Of a stretch of DNA of 64,000 nucleotides, positions 1 through 13,745 are shown piece by piece. Numbering within the stretch: the stretch's first letter is position 1; every line of letters starts with the position of its first letter. A program made the translations under genes and the position numbers. The notes below the pieces were generated by a model that worked only from the letters and a program-made list of their open reading frames with translations, did not search any database and was not told the DNA's origin. The DNA comes from Exophiala sp. HKRS030 (taxonomy: Eukaryota; Ascomycota; Eurotiomycetes; Chaetothyriales; Herpotrichiellaceae), in NCBI GenBank assembly GCA_023897205.1, contig JAHWDD010000002.1:2604001-2668000 (forward strand). Reading direction: 5' to 3'.

Positions 1-2356
1 TCACCATTGAGCAACAATTTGTACAGATGGTGTCTATTGATGAGTGAGCTAGACCAACGACCGCTATCGGGTAGAATCGCTGACCCTATGTCGAGATGTT
101 CCATTGCTTTCTCATCATTAGGACCCCTGGGAGAGAAAGTCGTCAACAAAATTGCCAATGGTCGTCGCCCGCCATATCTGGAATTCCACTCACCAGTAGG
201 AGCCGGCGTGGTAGGCATGGTATCGTCTCCCATTCTCGTAGTGATAGTTGTAGATGCTACTCCTCAGTGATGCCAAGTCCCTGTGATACGTGTAAAATGG
301 TGAGCAGGCACTTTCCATACATGGGAACAAAAACAGGGTTGTAAAATTTAAAACATTCGAAAGGCACATACGATTCAGTGTCATCGTCACCAAGCGCAGA
401 ATCATTATCGAAGCCGACGTCCTGTTTTACTGATTATCAGAACGAATTTTGTCCGACCCAAGGAGCTACAAATAATTTCTTCTCGCCTTACCACTGAAAT
501 TTGCTGGGCATTTTCGGGAAGGTTTTCATCGGCCATTCTTGAGTCGTCAACTTCTCACTTCTCAAATACGGGGCCAGTATTGGTGACAGTCAGAAAGGAA
601 GAATCAGTTGGTTGAGGGAGCTTGGAAAGTATATCCTCCGGGGTGAACTCGTTGTAGACGTCGACAAAAGGACAAATGAACGAGAGATAACGCCACTTGG
701 GAAAGTTACGGGTACGGATACTGGCAAAAGGAGTGCAAACTGCCGCGCGGATGCCAGCGAATCAATTCACCCGGGCCGAGGCGAACGGAATTACGTGCCA
801 GCAGCTCGAAAAGGGGAAAAGCAGCAAGTCGGCAAAGCCAGGGTGGATGTGATTGTTTTTCTTCGAGTGTGACTGGTTCAATGCCTCGTAGCGCAGGCGG
901 GGGAACGAGTTCCGGGCTGCGAGTCTGCGACAAGCGTGCACTGGAAGACAAAAAGGAGTTAGTATTGGCTTGGTTAGAAGGAAGCAATTAACCCGGCATG
1001 GTCTAAAATCTTAGGTGACGCTTAGCAACTTAGCAGTGAACTTGTTTAGCCGTGTAGTTATTATAGTAAAGCTGGCCTAGGCCCTCAACAATATAACTAG
1101 AAGTGAGCATAATAAATATTGGGGTTCTTAAGTATTGAATATTAAATAAACTAAAAAATGTAACAACTAATTATAAGTACTAAATAAAATACATAGATAT
1201 ACTTTCTAAAACAATTATAGTGAAAGAAAGTAAAAAATAAAGAAAGTAAGCAGCAGCTTTATTGAAAAAAATAAATTTAATAAGAGAATAAAATTAAATT
1301 TGCGGTATATTAAAATAAAGAAATTAAGAATAGTACAGATTTACTAATATACTATTTATATACTTAGTGAATATTGAGTACCTAAGAGACTTACTTTAGT
1401 AAGGAGTGTAGTCTATTGGCAGAGGGACTCTTTAAAAAAGCCGCCCTATGCAGATATGAAGGAGTGCTCAATAGAGAGCTCTATACTAGAATAGGCCAGA
1501 ATAGTTATTTTATAATCAACTATTTCATGCGTACTCAACCTTGCGTAGTGTACGTCTCCTGTCTCACGCGTCCAACATGATGTCTTCCGACATACAGCGT
1601 ACACACTCACCCACCGTAGGTGGTGAGAAGAATCACTGTCCCCTCAGCAATACTGAAGAACACCTTGTCCCCCATCTGCTGCGGTAGATGTTGAGACGGT
1701 ATCAGCGATGAGAAAAACACAATCCATTGAAGGGCGTAGCACCGTCGGCTTCCGGCTTCCATCATCATCGCTCAAATTCATTGAAGGTAATTTTGCATCA
1801 AGAATACTCCTGAAGGTCCTTTTTTTTCTCCCAGAGGAAGGATGGACCCGGAATGGGCCTATCGTGCGCTCTCTATGGCGCGCTGCCTTCTTCAGTCTTC
1901 TCGTCGTCCTACGCACCTTCAGCCCACGCCCACTTACGTGAGCGGAGGTCTGACAAGCTCGCCAGCGTCTCGCGCGGATGGACTGGGTGGACTGGATTAC
2001 CAACGAGGATCGAGTTGGAAGTGACCATGGCCTCTGGTTAATCCGAGAGATCTTCTCCACATGGGAATGCTGGGATTGCTGCTGTGTAGACAGACACCAA
2101 CTACCACTCATCTATGTTCTATGTTCCATACTCCAAACAAGTTTACCCAAAGTCCACATAGGAGACAAAGAAATGGGGCCCTTCTTCCACTCATTTACAG
2201 CAACTCATACATGACTTGATGATGTTCAACCGTGCGACATAAGAACCGATGGTGTGGCTGAGCTTGACCTCACCAGAATGATCCTTGTTTTCACGTTTTC
2301 CTCTTTTGTGGCGTTGCTCTCTCCTCTCAAAAAAAAATTGACGCGGCCCCAGTGCC
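1..2356. other. Gene-free stretch with AT-rich block
   Basis: No convincing gene was found. Open frames here are short, of biased composition and without recognisable domains, including a 155-codon minus frame at 1644-2111. Bases from about 1080 to 1440 are strongly AT-rich. Confidence 0.55.
1080..1440. other. AT-rich block
   Basis: A run of roughly 360 bases is mostly A and T, with many TAA and TTA triplets in every frame, while its flanks are near even in composition. Such blocks in filamentous ascomycetes are often repeat remnants altered by repeat-induced point mutation. No element ends or coding remnants are visible, so this origin is only a guess. Confidence 0.5.
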
Positions 2357-4111
<1,755 letters not shown>

Positions 4112-4819
4112 CTTCTGTTGTTTTATCGGGATGGGACTGGGCAGTATATGCTAAACCTTTCGCGGGTGGACGTGGACGAAGAATGTTCGACGTGGTCACC
4201 GGAAGCGATAGCCTTTGTTCTTAATAACCCTGTAAGTGGACGAGGACACCCAGATATATGTAGTTCTATATGTAGTTCAGTAGTATAGACGCAATTCGCC
4301 GAAAAGTGACTAAAAGCTTTCAATTAGAAGCACCTACCGAATTGATGCCACATTGCTTCCGCAGTGGCTCCCCATAAGTGTACGCTGTGGGATGGAGTCC
4401 TCTCTCCAACCACCTTCTGGATAAGGAAACGGGCCCCCCACGAGACCCAGAGGTCATGTTTGACCAGCATCGTAACATTGGCAAAGCTGATACTGGGTGG
4501 ATGCCGTTATAGTAATTTCCAGATCTGCTGTCTGGGTCCTGTAACGCCTACAGGTTTTACAGTATGCGTTACTACACCAAAGGTATCTTTGGGTGTCCGG
4601 GCCGAGTCTCTACCGCGACTTCGTATCCGAATAAGGCATTTAACCACAAGTCATAATTGATGAGCGCTGATTTTCATTGGACCACCAAGTTTGCACCACA
4701 TTTGTCTTATACGTGGTTGTTTCATTCAACCAATGCGTAGAATAATATTGCAAAGTACGAAGCTTTGGGAGTATCAGCCCTCGACATATTGTGAAGCTTC
4801 GTACGAAAGAGGGACGGAG

Positions 4820-6829
4820 TCAGACACGGTCTCTGTCGATGCCGGCCAGGGAGGTCAAACCACTGACAGCGAGGCCGTCAACAATAACCACATTATCCGA
4901 CAGTACACTGTTGTTTTCCTTGATGTACTGAAATCTTGCTTTCCACCACCAAAAGAGCCCCGGGAAAATGATGGTCGCGCCCACGATCAGACAGCTCCAG
5001 TTCATATAGTCGATATTCGGGATGCTCACGGGTACGTACAGCGGGAAGCTATAAACGCAAATGACCAGGACAGACCAGCAAACTGAGATCAAGTTGACCG
5101 CATAGCCCCAGCGCCCAAGGTCGAAGTTCGGGCGCGCAGGGAGAATCCTTCGGCCGCGGAAGAGTACCACTACAACGGGGGCGACGTAACCAATCTGCAT
5201 GGTCACGCCGGCGCCGGAGATGATAGATTGGAAGGCAAGATCTGAGCCGAGGACAATGAGACCTAAGAAAGTGACGAGGTCAGACATCACGTATGCTCTC
5301 CTCTGAAACCCGAAGCAGGGGATTCTTGAGCTTACCGAGAATGAGGTCGATGACAATCACTGCAACCAATGATCGCAGCGGAATATTCAACCTGGGATCG
5401 ACGTAGGAGAAGTAATCGGAAAAGGGTAAGCCCCTGTCTCTGGCCATACTCCACGCCAGGCGACTGGCTGCATTGTTCATGCCGACAATGATGAAGAAAT
5501 TGAGTCCCACCATTAGCAGGGTGCAAAAGACTCCACCGCCATAAACGGATTTTGTCACGTCCATGAACCAGTCCATGTAAGGCTGGAATGCTGTGGTCCA
5601 AACCGTCAGAATGGACTGTAGTTATGTGAAGGAAGGGAAGAGTACATAGAATATTTTCCTCCCAGTTGCCCGCCGTCCAGAGCAGGAGGATTGCGGAGAG
5701 CCAACTAGAGATGCCACAGAAAACCATCGACCAGACCATTACTCTCTACCACAAGTCAGCATGAATAGAAGGCGTTCTTGGCACACTGAGGAGCTCGTAC
5801 CGGCGCCTGTCTTGATGCATCCTTCATCTCCTCGACCTGTGCAATTCATCAGTCAGCTCAAATAGGCTGGCTCATGGCGGAAAGGGGAGAAGGTTTTGTT
5901 CTGCGAGGGACAGGTTTCTTACCAAATGCATCGTTCCATCCGTTCCATAAAGACCGTAGAGAGAATTGTAGAACGACATGATGAAAACCCATCCATTACT
6001 CGAGTAGCCAGTGTTGTTGATGAATTTGGTGAAAATGAATTTGGCGTCATGTTTAGGTGCCATGACTCCGAATACCACTGCCCAAGCCACGCCACCCAAA
6101 ATTGTCCAAGCACCGCCAACGATGTTCAGGTAGGGGAGCCAGCTTTGCTTGAAGCTGTAGGCCATGGGGACGACCACAAACGCGCAATAGAGCAGCCAAG
6201 TCTCCCATGAATGCCAACGCAGGTCGGGATAAGTGATCTGAACAAAAGACGCGACGAGCTGGGCACTGTTGAGCGCGCAGCTGGAGCCAGTGGAGATCTC
6301 GCCGACCATGACCATCCATCCCACTAGGTACGATAGTATGGGCCTCAGCTTTCCGCTGGAGAGGGCTTGGATATAGTATTGCTGTCCGCCCGCCGTAGGC
6401 CAAAGGGAGCAGTATTCCGCAAGGGACATCATCAGCAGAGTCTGCCCGATGGCGACCACTATTCTGTATATGGTGGTCAGTGTGGGAGACGTTGCTTCCA
6501 AATGCCGTGGCCTTGAACTTACCCAGACCACACCAACGCGGCAGGCCCTCCCAGGTCAAATATGGTCGAGTATAGGACGACGAGACATGCCCAGGTACAA
6601 GAGAGCATGATCTGGTAGGCGCATACTGTGCAGACACGTAATCAGAAGAAGTCGCCGTGGGTATCATGCTGAACAACGTACACGTCCAAAAGTTGTAAAC
6701 GCGGTGTAACTGGGGCTTCTTGCCCAGTGATGCGAGCACTGCATCCTCCTTGTCCAGGTATTCCCCTTTCATCTCGGCGAGATTTGTGCTGTGGCGACTC
6801 AGGGTCGTTTCAATCTTGGAGTCTTCCAT
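4820..6829 (-). CDS. APC-family amino acid/amine permease
   Basis: This is a plasma-membrane transporter of the amino acid-polyamine-organocation superfamily, in the fungal GABA/choline permease subgroup. The ATG at 6829 opens a soluble N-terminus of about 45 residues, then NFWTLCAYQ leads into the first membrane segment. The family stretches YGTDGTMHLVEEM and SRLAWSMARDRGLPFSDYF are present. About six introns can be placed that keep the frame throughout, including one 36-base exon encoding VEEMKDASRQAP (about 5835). About twelve hydrophobic segments are visible. No lesion was found, in contrast to the related permease at 12147. The substrate cannot be read from sequence. Its position next to the amine oxidase suggests an amine or amino acid. 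Confidence 0.85.
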
Positions 6830-8739
6830 TGTGTCGACGTTCACAAGGCACTAGAAATTCTGCTTATGAGAGAATTTAGAAAACAAGAAGCCGTAGGCCA
6901 AAGCAGAGCCCTGGACGGCGGTAGGGTTAAAATGGTTGCCCGACCCCGCGTACCACCCCTTGGCTACTGGGGTGGCCACCCTTCCACAAGTGTATGTAAC
7001 ACGATCCGGGGCTCCGCTTGTGGACATCATCTGCACACAAGAACTAAATCATGGCTTTGATATGCCGTTAGCACCGAGCGTTGAGGGGGGCACTCTGCTG
7101 GAATAGACTGGCCGAAGGAGAAATTTGCAATCAGATTTGGTAACGAAAGGCATCTTGGCACATGGAAAAACCTATCTTGCGAAGCTGGTTCCGTACACAT
7201 GGGATTGAGGTTCCAATCAAGCTTACGACGTATACTTACTTCTGGCAAGTGTTGGTGTTGGATAGAAGCGTTAATATCCGGCACCACTCCCGGTGGAGGC
7301 ATCTACAAGTAGGAGGATGTCGCCGCAACTCAAAATCACCACCACATTCGGCAAGGCGATCCTGCCGGCCTAGCCTATGGCATAATCTATAATGAGCCCC
7401 GAAGTTTCTCAGGGGTTTATTTGATTTGCAACCCCCATCACAAGTGTGGAGCTTTGTTCCGTGGATCCTGCTGTGCTCTTCGTGAGGTCCCACGCTGGCA
7501 TTGATGAAATTCCTTTTGGCCTATGGGGCCGACTTCATACGAGCCAGTACCGAGCTTCGGGTTGCAAGAGGCACGAATCTAGCACGAGTGAAGTAAGTAA
7601 AAGGCAATGGTTGTACATAAACCTACCTTTGGGACGGTAATGTCAAGGACAGGCTCGAAGAGTTTCTCAAAAGCGTATCTGAAACTTTAGTCCGTCCTCT
7701 AGAAGTCGCTCACGCCTATCATATTAAAGAATGTCTGGTCCGTAGCTAGCATCGTTTCCTTCAGTGTGCGCTTTCTATAAGCTATACCAGAGATCAAAAG
7801 TCCATTTCCCCCAAATGGAAAAGTGAATAGTCTCCCCGAAGAACGGAACGACGAGGTGACAAAGGCGTCAGAGCACCCAGAGGGTGGTAGACGTCCCTAG
7901 GGGCTCTCGGATGACGAAAGACCATCTGATTTCGCTAAGGCATGATAAAGGTGTCCTTCAACAGTTCAATGGTGTTGCTGGTCCTGAAGGCTCATCTTGT
8001 GGAAGGTGCCCGTAGCTGTCTCACACGCTGGCACGTTCCCATTGCCAGAATCCGACAGTTGCCACATTACCGACAACCCAGCAGGCTGTCCACTTTTACA
8101 CATCCTGTGATAGAGTGCGTTTGTGTGTGCGTGCGTGAGTGAGAGAGCACAGCAATACTGTGCTTCCGATCATAGCACTACTCACAACGTTTGATGATAT
8201 ATCGCGTCCTGTTGTGGCATAACCACGACAATATGCAATCGACCTTGACCAACATGCAATCAGTAATCTTCCACCGTCCACGGGTATCTATCTGTCCACG
8301 TTGCGAGTCCCGCGGACGTCTGCAAACGGTCTTATTGACGGAGCTAACTTGGAACATTGGCGAATGAGGGACCGTAAGAACAGTGCCGCTGATCAGCTAC
8401 CAGTTGATCCCGTCAAGCGATCCTTTTCCTTTCTTACGAGTCGCATCAACTTCGAGATCCCGACACACTGTGACAATTGTAAGTTTCACGCAGAAAATGG
8501 TATAATCAGTACCATAGGACTTACAAGTCTCGGCAGCATTGAATCTGGTACTGTTTTCCTTGCTTCCCAGTAAGACTGGCCAGCTTTTCCTTCCGATTTC
8601 TCGCTCCATGCGAAGATGGGAATGGAGCATTTCTAGAAACACCACATCGTGAGCGCTTGGGGCGCTGTGCAGTTAAAAAAATGGCTATATGTCAGCCAAT
8701 CTGGAAAACCACTTTGAGACAACACGGCCGATGCGAGAC
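6830..8739. other. Gene-free stretch
   Basis: These 1.9 kb upstream of the permease contain no frame with recognisable protein features. They should include the permease promoter next to 6829. A short GT-rich run lies near 8115-8145. Confidence 0.5.
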
Positions 8740-9921
8740 TTACGTTGTATTCGAGGCTCCAACCTTGGCGTGGAGCTCTTCCAGTCGAGAAATGCATTGA
8801 GCGACGTCGGACTTGAGTCTAATGGCAGATGAAGTTGCTGACTCCGAGGATTTTGCCACAACTGTATAGGTGACTTTGCATTTCGCTGCTTCTGACGGGA
8901 AGATCGTAATCAGAAGGTAAGAACTGGGGGCTCTCAAGGTGAAAATGTCCGACATGATAGAGGGCTTCTCATGCCCCTGCGATAGATTCTTGACCAGTCC
9001 GACATTTTGAGGACTGATTGACGGCAGCGAAAAGGCGTCTGTGGACTCTGCACGCTCGATGTCAGTCCCAAAATCAATGCCAGATTGGCGGAGGAAGAGT
9101 GATACCGGCGAATTTCCAGTTGAATGCCCCCTCGACGTCCCAACTCTCCACGAATCTCTTTGGCGTGGTGGTGTCAATATGGGCATCCGAGCGAGGTTCG
9201 AGGCTGAGGTCGACATGAATGAACCCGTGTCCGTCGGTGCGCACATAGACCTCGAACAACGAGTTTTGTTCGGGGTGGAATCCTTTCAACCCGTCGAATT
9301 TGGGTGCCTTGACCAGGCGACCCTTGAGGTCGTACGACCAGCCGTGGTATCTACATGACAGGACCGGCGTGCAGCCCACCTGCTTGGTCGAAACGACCGG
9401 GTACGCACGGTGCCTGCACACGTTGTGAAAGCACCGCAGAACGCGGTCCTTGCCCAGGACGAGGAACAAAGGGAAGCCTGCCGGATGCAGGACGACTCGA
9501 TAACTCCCGGGGGTTTGGAACATGCTCGCGTGCGCCACGGCGATGGGCATCTGTTCGAGAGGAATGAGCTTTTGGAACAGGTCGGTCGGACGGCTCCTCG
9601 AGAACAGCTCACCTTGACCAATATAGACCGTTTCTCGTCGTCGAAGTTCGTCTCCGAAGTCCACCAACCGTCGGGGAGGTCCGACACTTTTGTCACATCG
9701 CCGTTCCGAGCGGTGATGGTAAAGTCACTCAGCTTCCCCCGGGGGAACGAGGCCCGAGAAGCTGGCGTGTGATTTTTCCGTGAAGACAGAACTCGGAATG
9801 TAGCAAGGCTGACTACCAGCGCCGTGACCGTCAGGACGGCGGGTGTGACCCAGTGGGACAATTGGTACACAACATCTCGCCCATCTTGTTGAGAGCCAAA
9901 CGTTGAAAAGTGAGATGACAT
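8740..9921 (-). CDS. Membrane-anchored Rieske [2Fe-2S] protein without iron-site catalytic half
   Basis: Three exons (9921-9613, 9550-9106, 9047-8740) give about 353 residues. A hydrophobic segment near residues 24-44 is a likely membrane anchor. The Rieske cluster site is complete: CRHRAY, then 18 residues after the histidine, then CRYHGWSY, supplying two Cys and two His. The segment LPDGWWTSE and the following ERR-like motif match fungal Rieske oxygenase alpha subunits. After FNWKFA the protein jumps to a short C-terminal region, and the mononuclear-iron motif (E-x2-H-x4-H) is absent. This short architecture is, as I recall, known in a fungal Rieske family. Two in-frame acceptors 9 nt apart (9048 and 9039) could start exon 3. 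The likely job is electron transfer or an unknown oxygenase role. The next gene upstream has the opposite half. Confidence 0.8.
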
Positions 9922-10636
9922 AAAGAGCTTCAAGTCCACCGAGCGACCCCAAGCGAAAATAGTGATACTGTCTTCTTTATCCCCCTTTCCTTGACGGTAT
10001 CTTTATACTTTAGGTAGTTATGATACGGGTTTCGATAAACGTACCAGGATACCAGAAATTATATGTTGAGTGTATAGCCTAAAGCTGTGAGGGTACTGTG
10101 TAATAATGAAAACGCCAACATTACTAAGGATTCTGAAGTAGATCTCTTTACGACAGAGTTCACCAATCAATTGAAAATCCCAGGACTTTGAAACCCAAAA
10201 GGGATATGAATTAGAGTTATCGGCTAAATTTCTGTGGATCCCATGAGTGATACCCTCGAAGAACGGGCAACGCAAGTGTCGACCCAATAACCAAAGTCCT
10301 GTGTGGGGGAGGGAGGGACATTGAGCTTGTGGTCTGGAGGCTCTTATGGTGCTGTATCAAGGCTGTAGAGAAGCCTTAGAAAACGTCGACTATCACGCCC
10401 TCTAATCGTTGACTGCAGCACCACGGAGGTCCAGGCACCTCAGCTGGATGAAAGTAGTTATTGATGGTTGAGGACTATTGCTCCGCTAAGCAGCATGATA
10501 CTTGCACAATTTTTGAACTTCTCAAGTCTCGCAGAGGTGCTCAACGATCTATTAGTGCCCACAGATGGACGCATGGTTTTGATTCCTGCCGAAAACTCGA
10601 CCTTGCTTCGTAGCGACCAGAGTTTCATTGCCCTTC
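9922..10636. other. Gene-free stretch between the two oxygenase genes
   Basis: No gene is visible in these 715 bases. They hold the 5' flank of the Rieske gene and the 3' flank of the mononuclear-iron oxygenase gene. Confidence 0.5.
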
Positions 10637-11679
10637 TTAGTCTACAGGAATGGCCTTTTCCTTCTCGTATTGGTCCATAACCATATCATAGACTATCTGC
10701 TGATAATCTGTCGTAATGTCAGAAATGTCTTCGTCTTGAAACGACTGGAGGAGATGGAAAGATAGCGTGAGATCGAGAATACTTACAGGAGACTCCGTTT
10801 TCCCTCTCAGGGTTCAAGCATCCCTCTGTGTAGACGCCTTTCTCGAGATTCGTCTGCGCAAGCTCACAGAGATCGAAATCTTCATTGGCAACTTGGCGCA
10901 CGAATTTGTAATACTCTTTGAACTTCTCCCCGGTCACCTCGTTGTAGTAATCAAACTCCATCCGCGAAAGACCCGGCGAAGAGTCCGGACAGACGCGGAA
11001 CGAGGACATTCCGCCGTTGTACAAATTCAGCGTGCAAGCCGGGAAGAAGTACAAAAACAATCCATCTTGGTTATCCTTTGGGTTGGCGAAATGGCGGGAC
11101 CAGTTGTGGTGGTTTTCCACCCGGTAGAAGGTCGGGGGATAGAGCCTCGAGAGTCCTGGATGGGCGAACTGGCAGTGCAGGCACTCCTGGAAGCCGTCCA
11201 TCATGGTTTTCCAGTTGAATTTCCCGGGATAACTCAGACTGCGGCGGTAGGGCATCTTTGTGAGATCGTAGCTGTTGAGCAGCTCTTCGAGGCCCGGAAA
11301 GAATTCCTGGAATGAGGGCGCTTCTTCTGAGATGGTCGTGAAGACCAGGCCAGACCGAGTTCGGTGTGTGCGTACTTCCTTCCCCTGTGAGACGGACGAG
11401 CATGAGCAATAGTAGTATACCGTCATTCGGATCCTGATGCGGCACACGTACCGTAGACTGATTGAATACTCTGACTTCTTTTTCATCGTCACCAAACCCG
11501 GTGGTGGGTTTAGCCAGCAGGGAGACTTGAGAGATTTCATAGACTAGGTCTTTTCCAGTTTCGAATTTGGTGATGATCCCCAAGAAATACCACGCCCGGA
11601 GGAAAATGGCACGCCGCTCCAGCTCGTGCAGTGGTTTGTGGCAGTACCAGCTAGCTGGGAGAGTGGTTGGAATGGCCAT
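10637..11679 (-). CDS. Ring-hydroxylating oxygenase alpha-subunit homologue lacking the Rieske domain
   Basis: Three exons (11679-11452, 11384-10787, 10734-10637) give 307 residues. The start reads LPASWYCHKPLHELERRAIF, typical of Rieske oxygenase alpha subunits of the choline/carnitine monooxygenase-like group. Where FHNVCRH and CxYHGW should follow, the protein goes from VRVFNQST directly to GKEVRTHRTRSGLVF, so about 50 residues with all four cluster ligands are missing. The catalytic half is complete: DGFQECLHCQFAHPG carries the E-x2-H-x4-H iron motif, and NEDFDLCE supplies the probable third (Asp) ligand. The last exon was chosen because it continues the family C-terminus (ENGVSYED). Alone it has no electron relay; the adjacent gene encodes a protein with exactly that part. 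Confidence 0.8.
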
Positions 11680-12146
11680 TGTGACGGAAACAAAGGATAG
11701 GCTGGACGAGTCGTCAATCTGAAGATGGGAATGATGAAGCTTTTGACCCTCGAAGTATACACGGGTACCCAGGATAGCAGACGAAGAAGGGCCAGATCAG
11801 TTGGGGGACATCTTGCCTCCTTCAAGGTGGGGATTCGCGCCCGCCCGAGAGGCTTGTAACCCAGATAGGCACTATTTTGAGTTTGGTGGCAATTTTGGCA
11901 CCTCTACTGGTTAGGTAGAGTACTTGCCTGCAGCAATGGTTGACAATCTCGAATTGATACTGGCCGCCTGGTGCTGGCAGGTGGTGGCTGAGCCTTTGAT
12001 GCTCTATCGACTCTTCATTCTGCGCCCTACAATGAAAACCCGCGCAGGATACCCAATATTGATATGGAAACTGGGTTACAATTCAAACTAAATAGGCCAA
12101 CACGTTTCTTTCTCCATTGGACCTAGTGGGATGTTACCTGCACTAT
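11680..12146. other. Gene-free stretch
   Basis: This contains the promoter side of the oxygenase gene and the 3' flank of the broken permease. Nothing else is recognisable. Confidence 0.5.
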
Positions 12147-13745
12147 CTAGATCAAAAGTTGCGAAGGAATAAAGTATGATCTTCTCGCTCGAATGAACCA
12201 ATCCAACCCGAACACAACCACAACCACGGCCACGATGGCAATGGTGTAGTTCATGTTCTTCGAGTTCACCGGTAGGTAGTATGGAAACATAAGCCAGACG
12301 CTCACAAACACCGACCAGATGATGCTTGTGATGTCGATCGCGTTGCCAAACAGCCGGCCGAGATTCAGGTAGTGGGCCGGCAAGCCTTTCGTCCACTTCG
12401 TGTACAGAAAGCAGCAGATGGTGATGATGTAGCTGACGTAGAAACAAATGTTTGCTGCACTAAAAAGAGCCGCCAGCACAAAACTAGGGCCCAGGTTGAT
12501 CAAGAGAACCAAGCAGGAGAGCACGGCGATCACGCCAATCGCATTGACTGGAACCGCCCAGAGCTTGGTTCGGTGGATGACTGCAAACCAGGAATGCAAA
12601 GGCAGTCCATTGTGCTCAGAGAACGACCACCACACTCAGCTGCAAGTCGTCGTGCAGGCTGTGGCCGCGACGATGGTTACTAGGATGTAGATGACGGATG
12701 ACACGACGAAGAGGGCGTCATTGTGCAGAGAATCCTTGAAGATTTGTATGATTGTCACCCCACCGACAGGGGCCAAGAGGTTGTCGACATTAGTGATGCA
12801 GAAGCAGAATATGATGACCATTGGTATGCCCGAGAGACCGGACAAGAAGGCATTTCCCACCATGACTTGTGGAACCTGGCGTGCCGGATCTGGCATCTCC
12901 TCGACCATGTGTGCAGCGGAATCGAACCCGTTGATCGCCGTTGACCCTGGCAGCAAGCCGAGGAAGAAGACAACACCTTTCGAAGGCCACCCGGATTCGT
13001 TAACAACATCTACGAAAACGGATCGTGCCGACTGTTTGGGATGTGCCTGGACCAGGAGGCTGACGGCGATAAAGATGATTCCGGCGTTGGTGATTACAAT
13101 CATGGCCTTGAGGGAGTATGGCCAGGTCTTGGAAGAACGGGATATTCCAGGCTACCGACGCAAGCGCCTGGGCCCACGCAATCAGAACTTGATGCCATGG
13201 TTGAGCAGTATACTCGGGGTAAAGGTGCTCGACCGCGGCGAGGAGGATTTGCGCTGTGAGGAGGTAAGTACCGGCATTCCAGAAGAACCAAGCTGCCGAT
13301 GTCAAGGCTCCAGTCCAAAAGCTCAGAGAATTCTCCCATCCTTTCGGGGCCATTTTACCCACCCAATATATATGTCCTGTTTTGATGTCAGTTAAGCCAG
13401 AGGATTTTGGGCTGACACCCCATTGGATAGACCTGGCGTACCACTTGGGTGGGGATATAAAGCAGAAATTTCAGCCAGTGCCACGCACAGGGTGATGTTG
13501 AAGAATATGGCGAAGATATAGCCATAGATATAGAAAGGGCTGCCGCCGAGAATCAAACTGAACGTGAGGTAGCTCCCAACCCCAAAAGGAGTCGCCGTGA
13601 TGCTGTAGACGAGGCCTAGAGTACTCCAAAGGTTGAAGGTAACTCGCATTTGGCGTTCGTGGCCCTCGGTTTGCGAGATTGGCTGTGGCTCAGCCACAGA
13701 GCTCTGTGAGAGGGCTTTATCGAGAGATTTGGATTGCTCCGCCAT
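12147..13745 (-). pseudogene. APC-family permease, disrupted
   Basis: The sequence encodes a second amino acid/GABA-type permease related to the one at 4820, starting MAEQSKSLDK at the ATG at 13745. One clean intron (near 13432-13365) joins PHPSG to HIYWVGK. Two problems follow. At about 13128 the frame changes between WNIPFF and TWPYSLKAMIVITNAG, as if one base were inserted; a 49-nt intron at 13155-13107 with donor GTAGCC would restore the frame but removes a stretch that looks like conserved protein. At 12636-12638 there is an in-frame TGA exactly where the family has the Arg of the SR-x-WSF motif (CGA to TGA). No intron with plausible splice sites removes this stop. The rest, with about twelve membrane segments, is well preserved, so the damage is recent or reflects sequencing error. 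Confidence 0.7.

Noticed and set aside
1644..2111. 155-codon minus-strand open frame
   Set aside because: Composition is rich in Arg and Ser with no domain or family feature, and the plus strand shows equally long frames over the same bases.
5612..5667. Apparent frameshift in the intact permease after GNWEE
   Set aside because: A 55-nt intron (donor GTACTC, acceptor CACAG) restores the frame as NWEENILSFQPYMD, so the gene looks whole.
8096..8281. GT-rich run as a possible CRISPR-like or satellite array
   Set aside because: Only a short irregular run; no repeat-spacer structure. No CRISPR array is expected or seen in the window.
11385..11451. Possible remnant of the missing Rieske ligands in an intron of the oxygenase gene
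   Set aside because: One frame reads VCRIR and then CSCS, but the His ligands and spacing are absent, and consensus splice sites flank the stretch.
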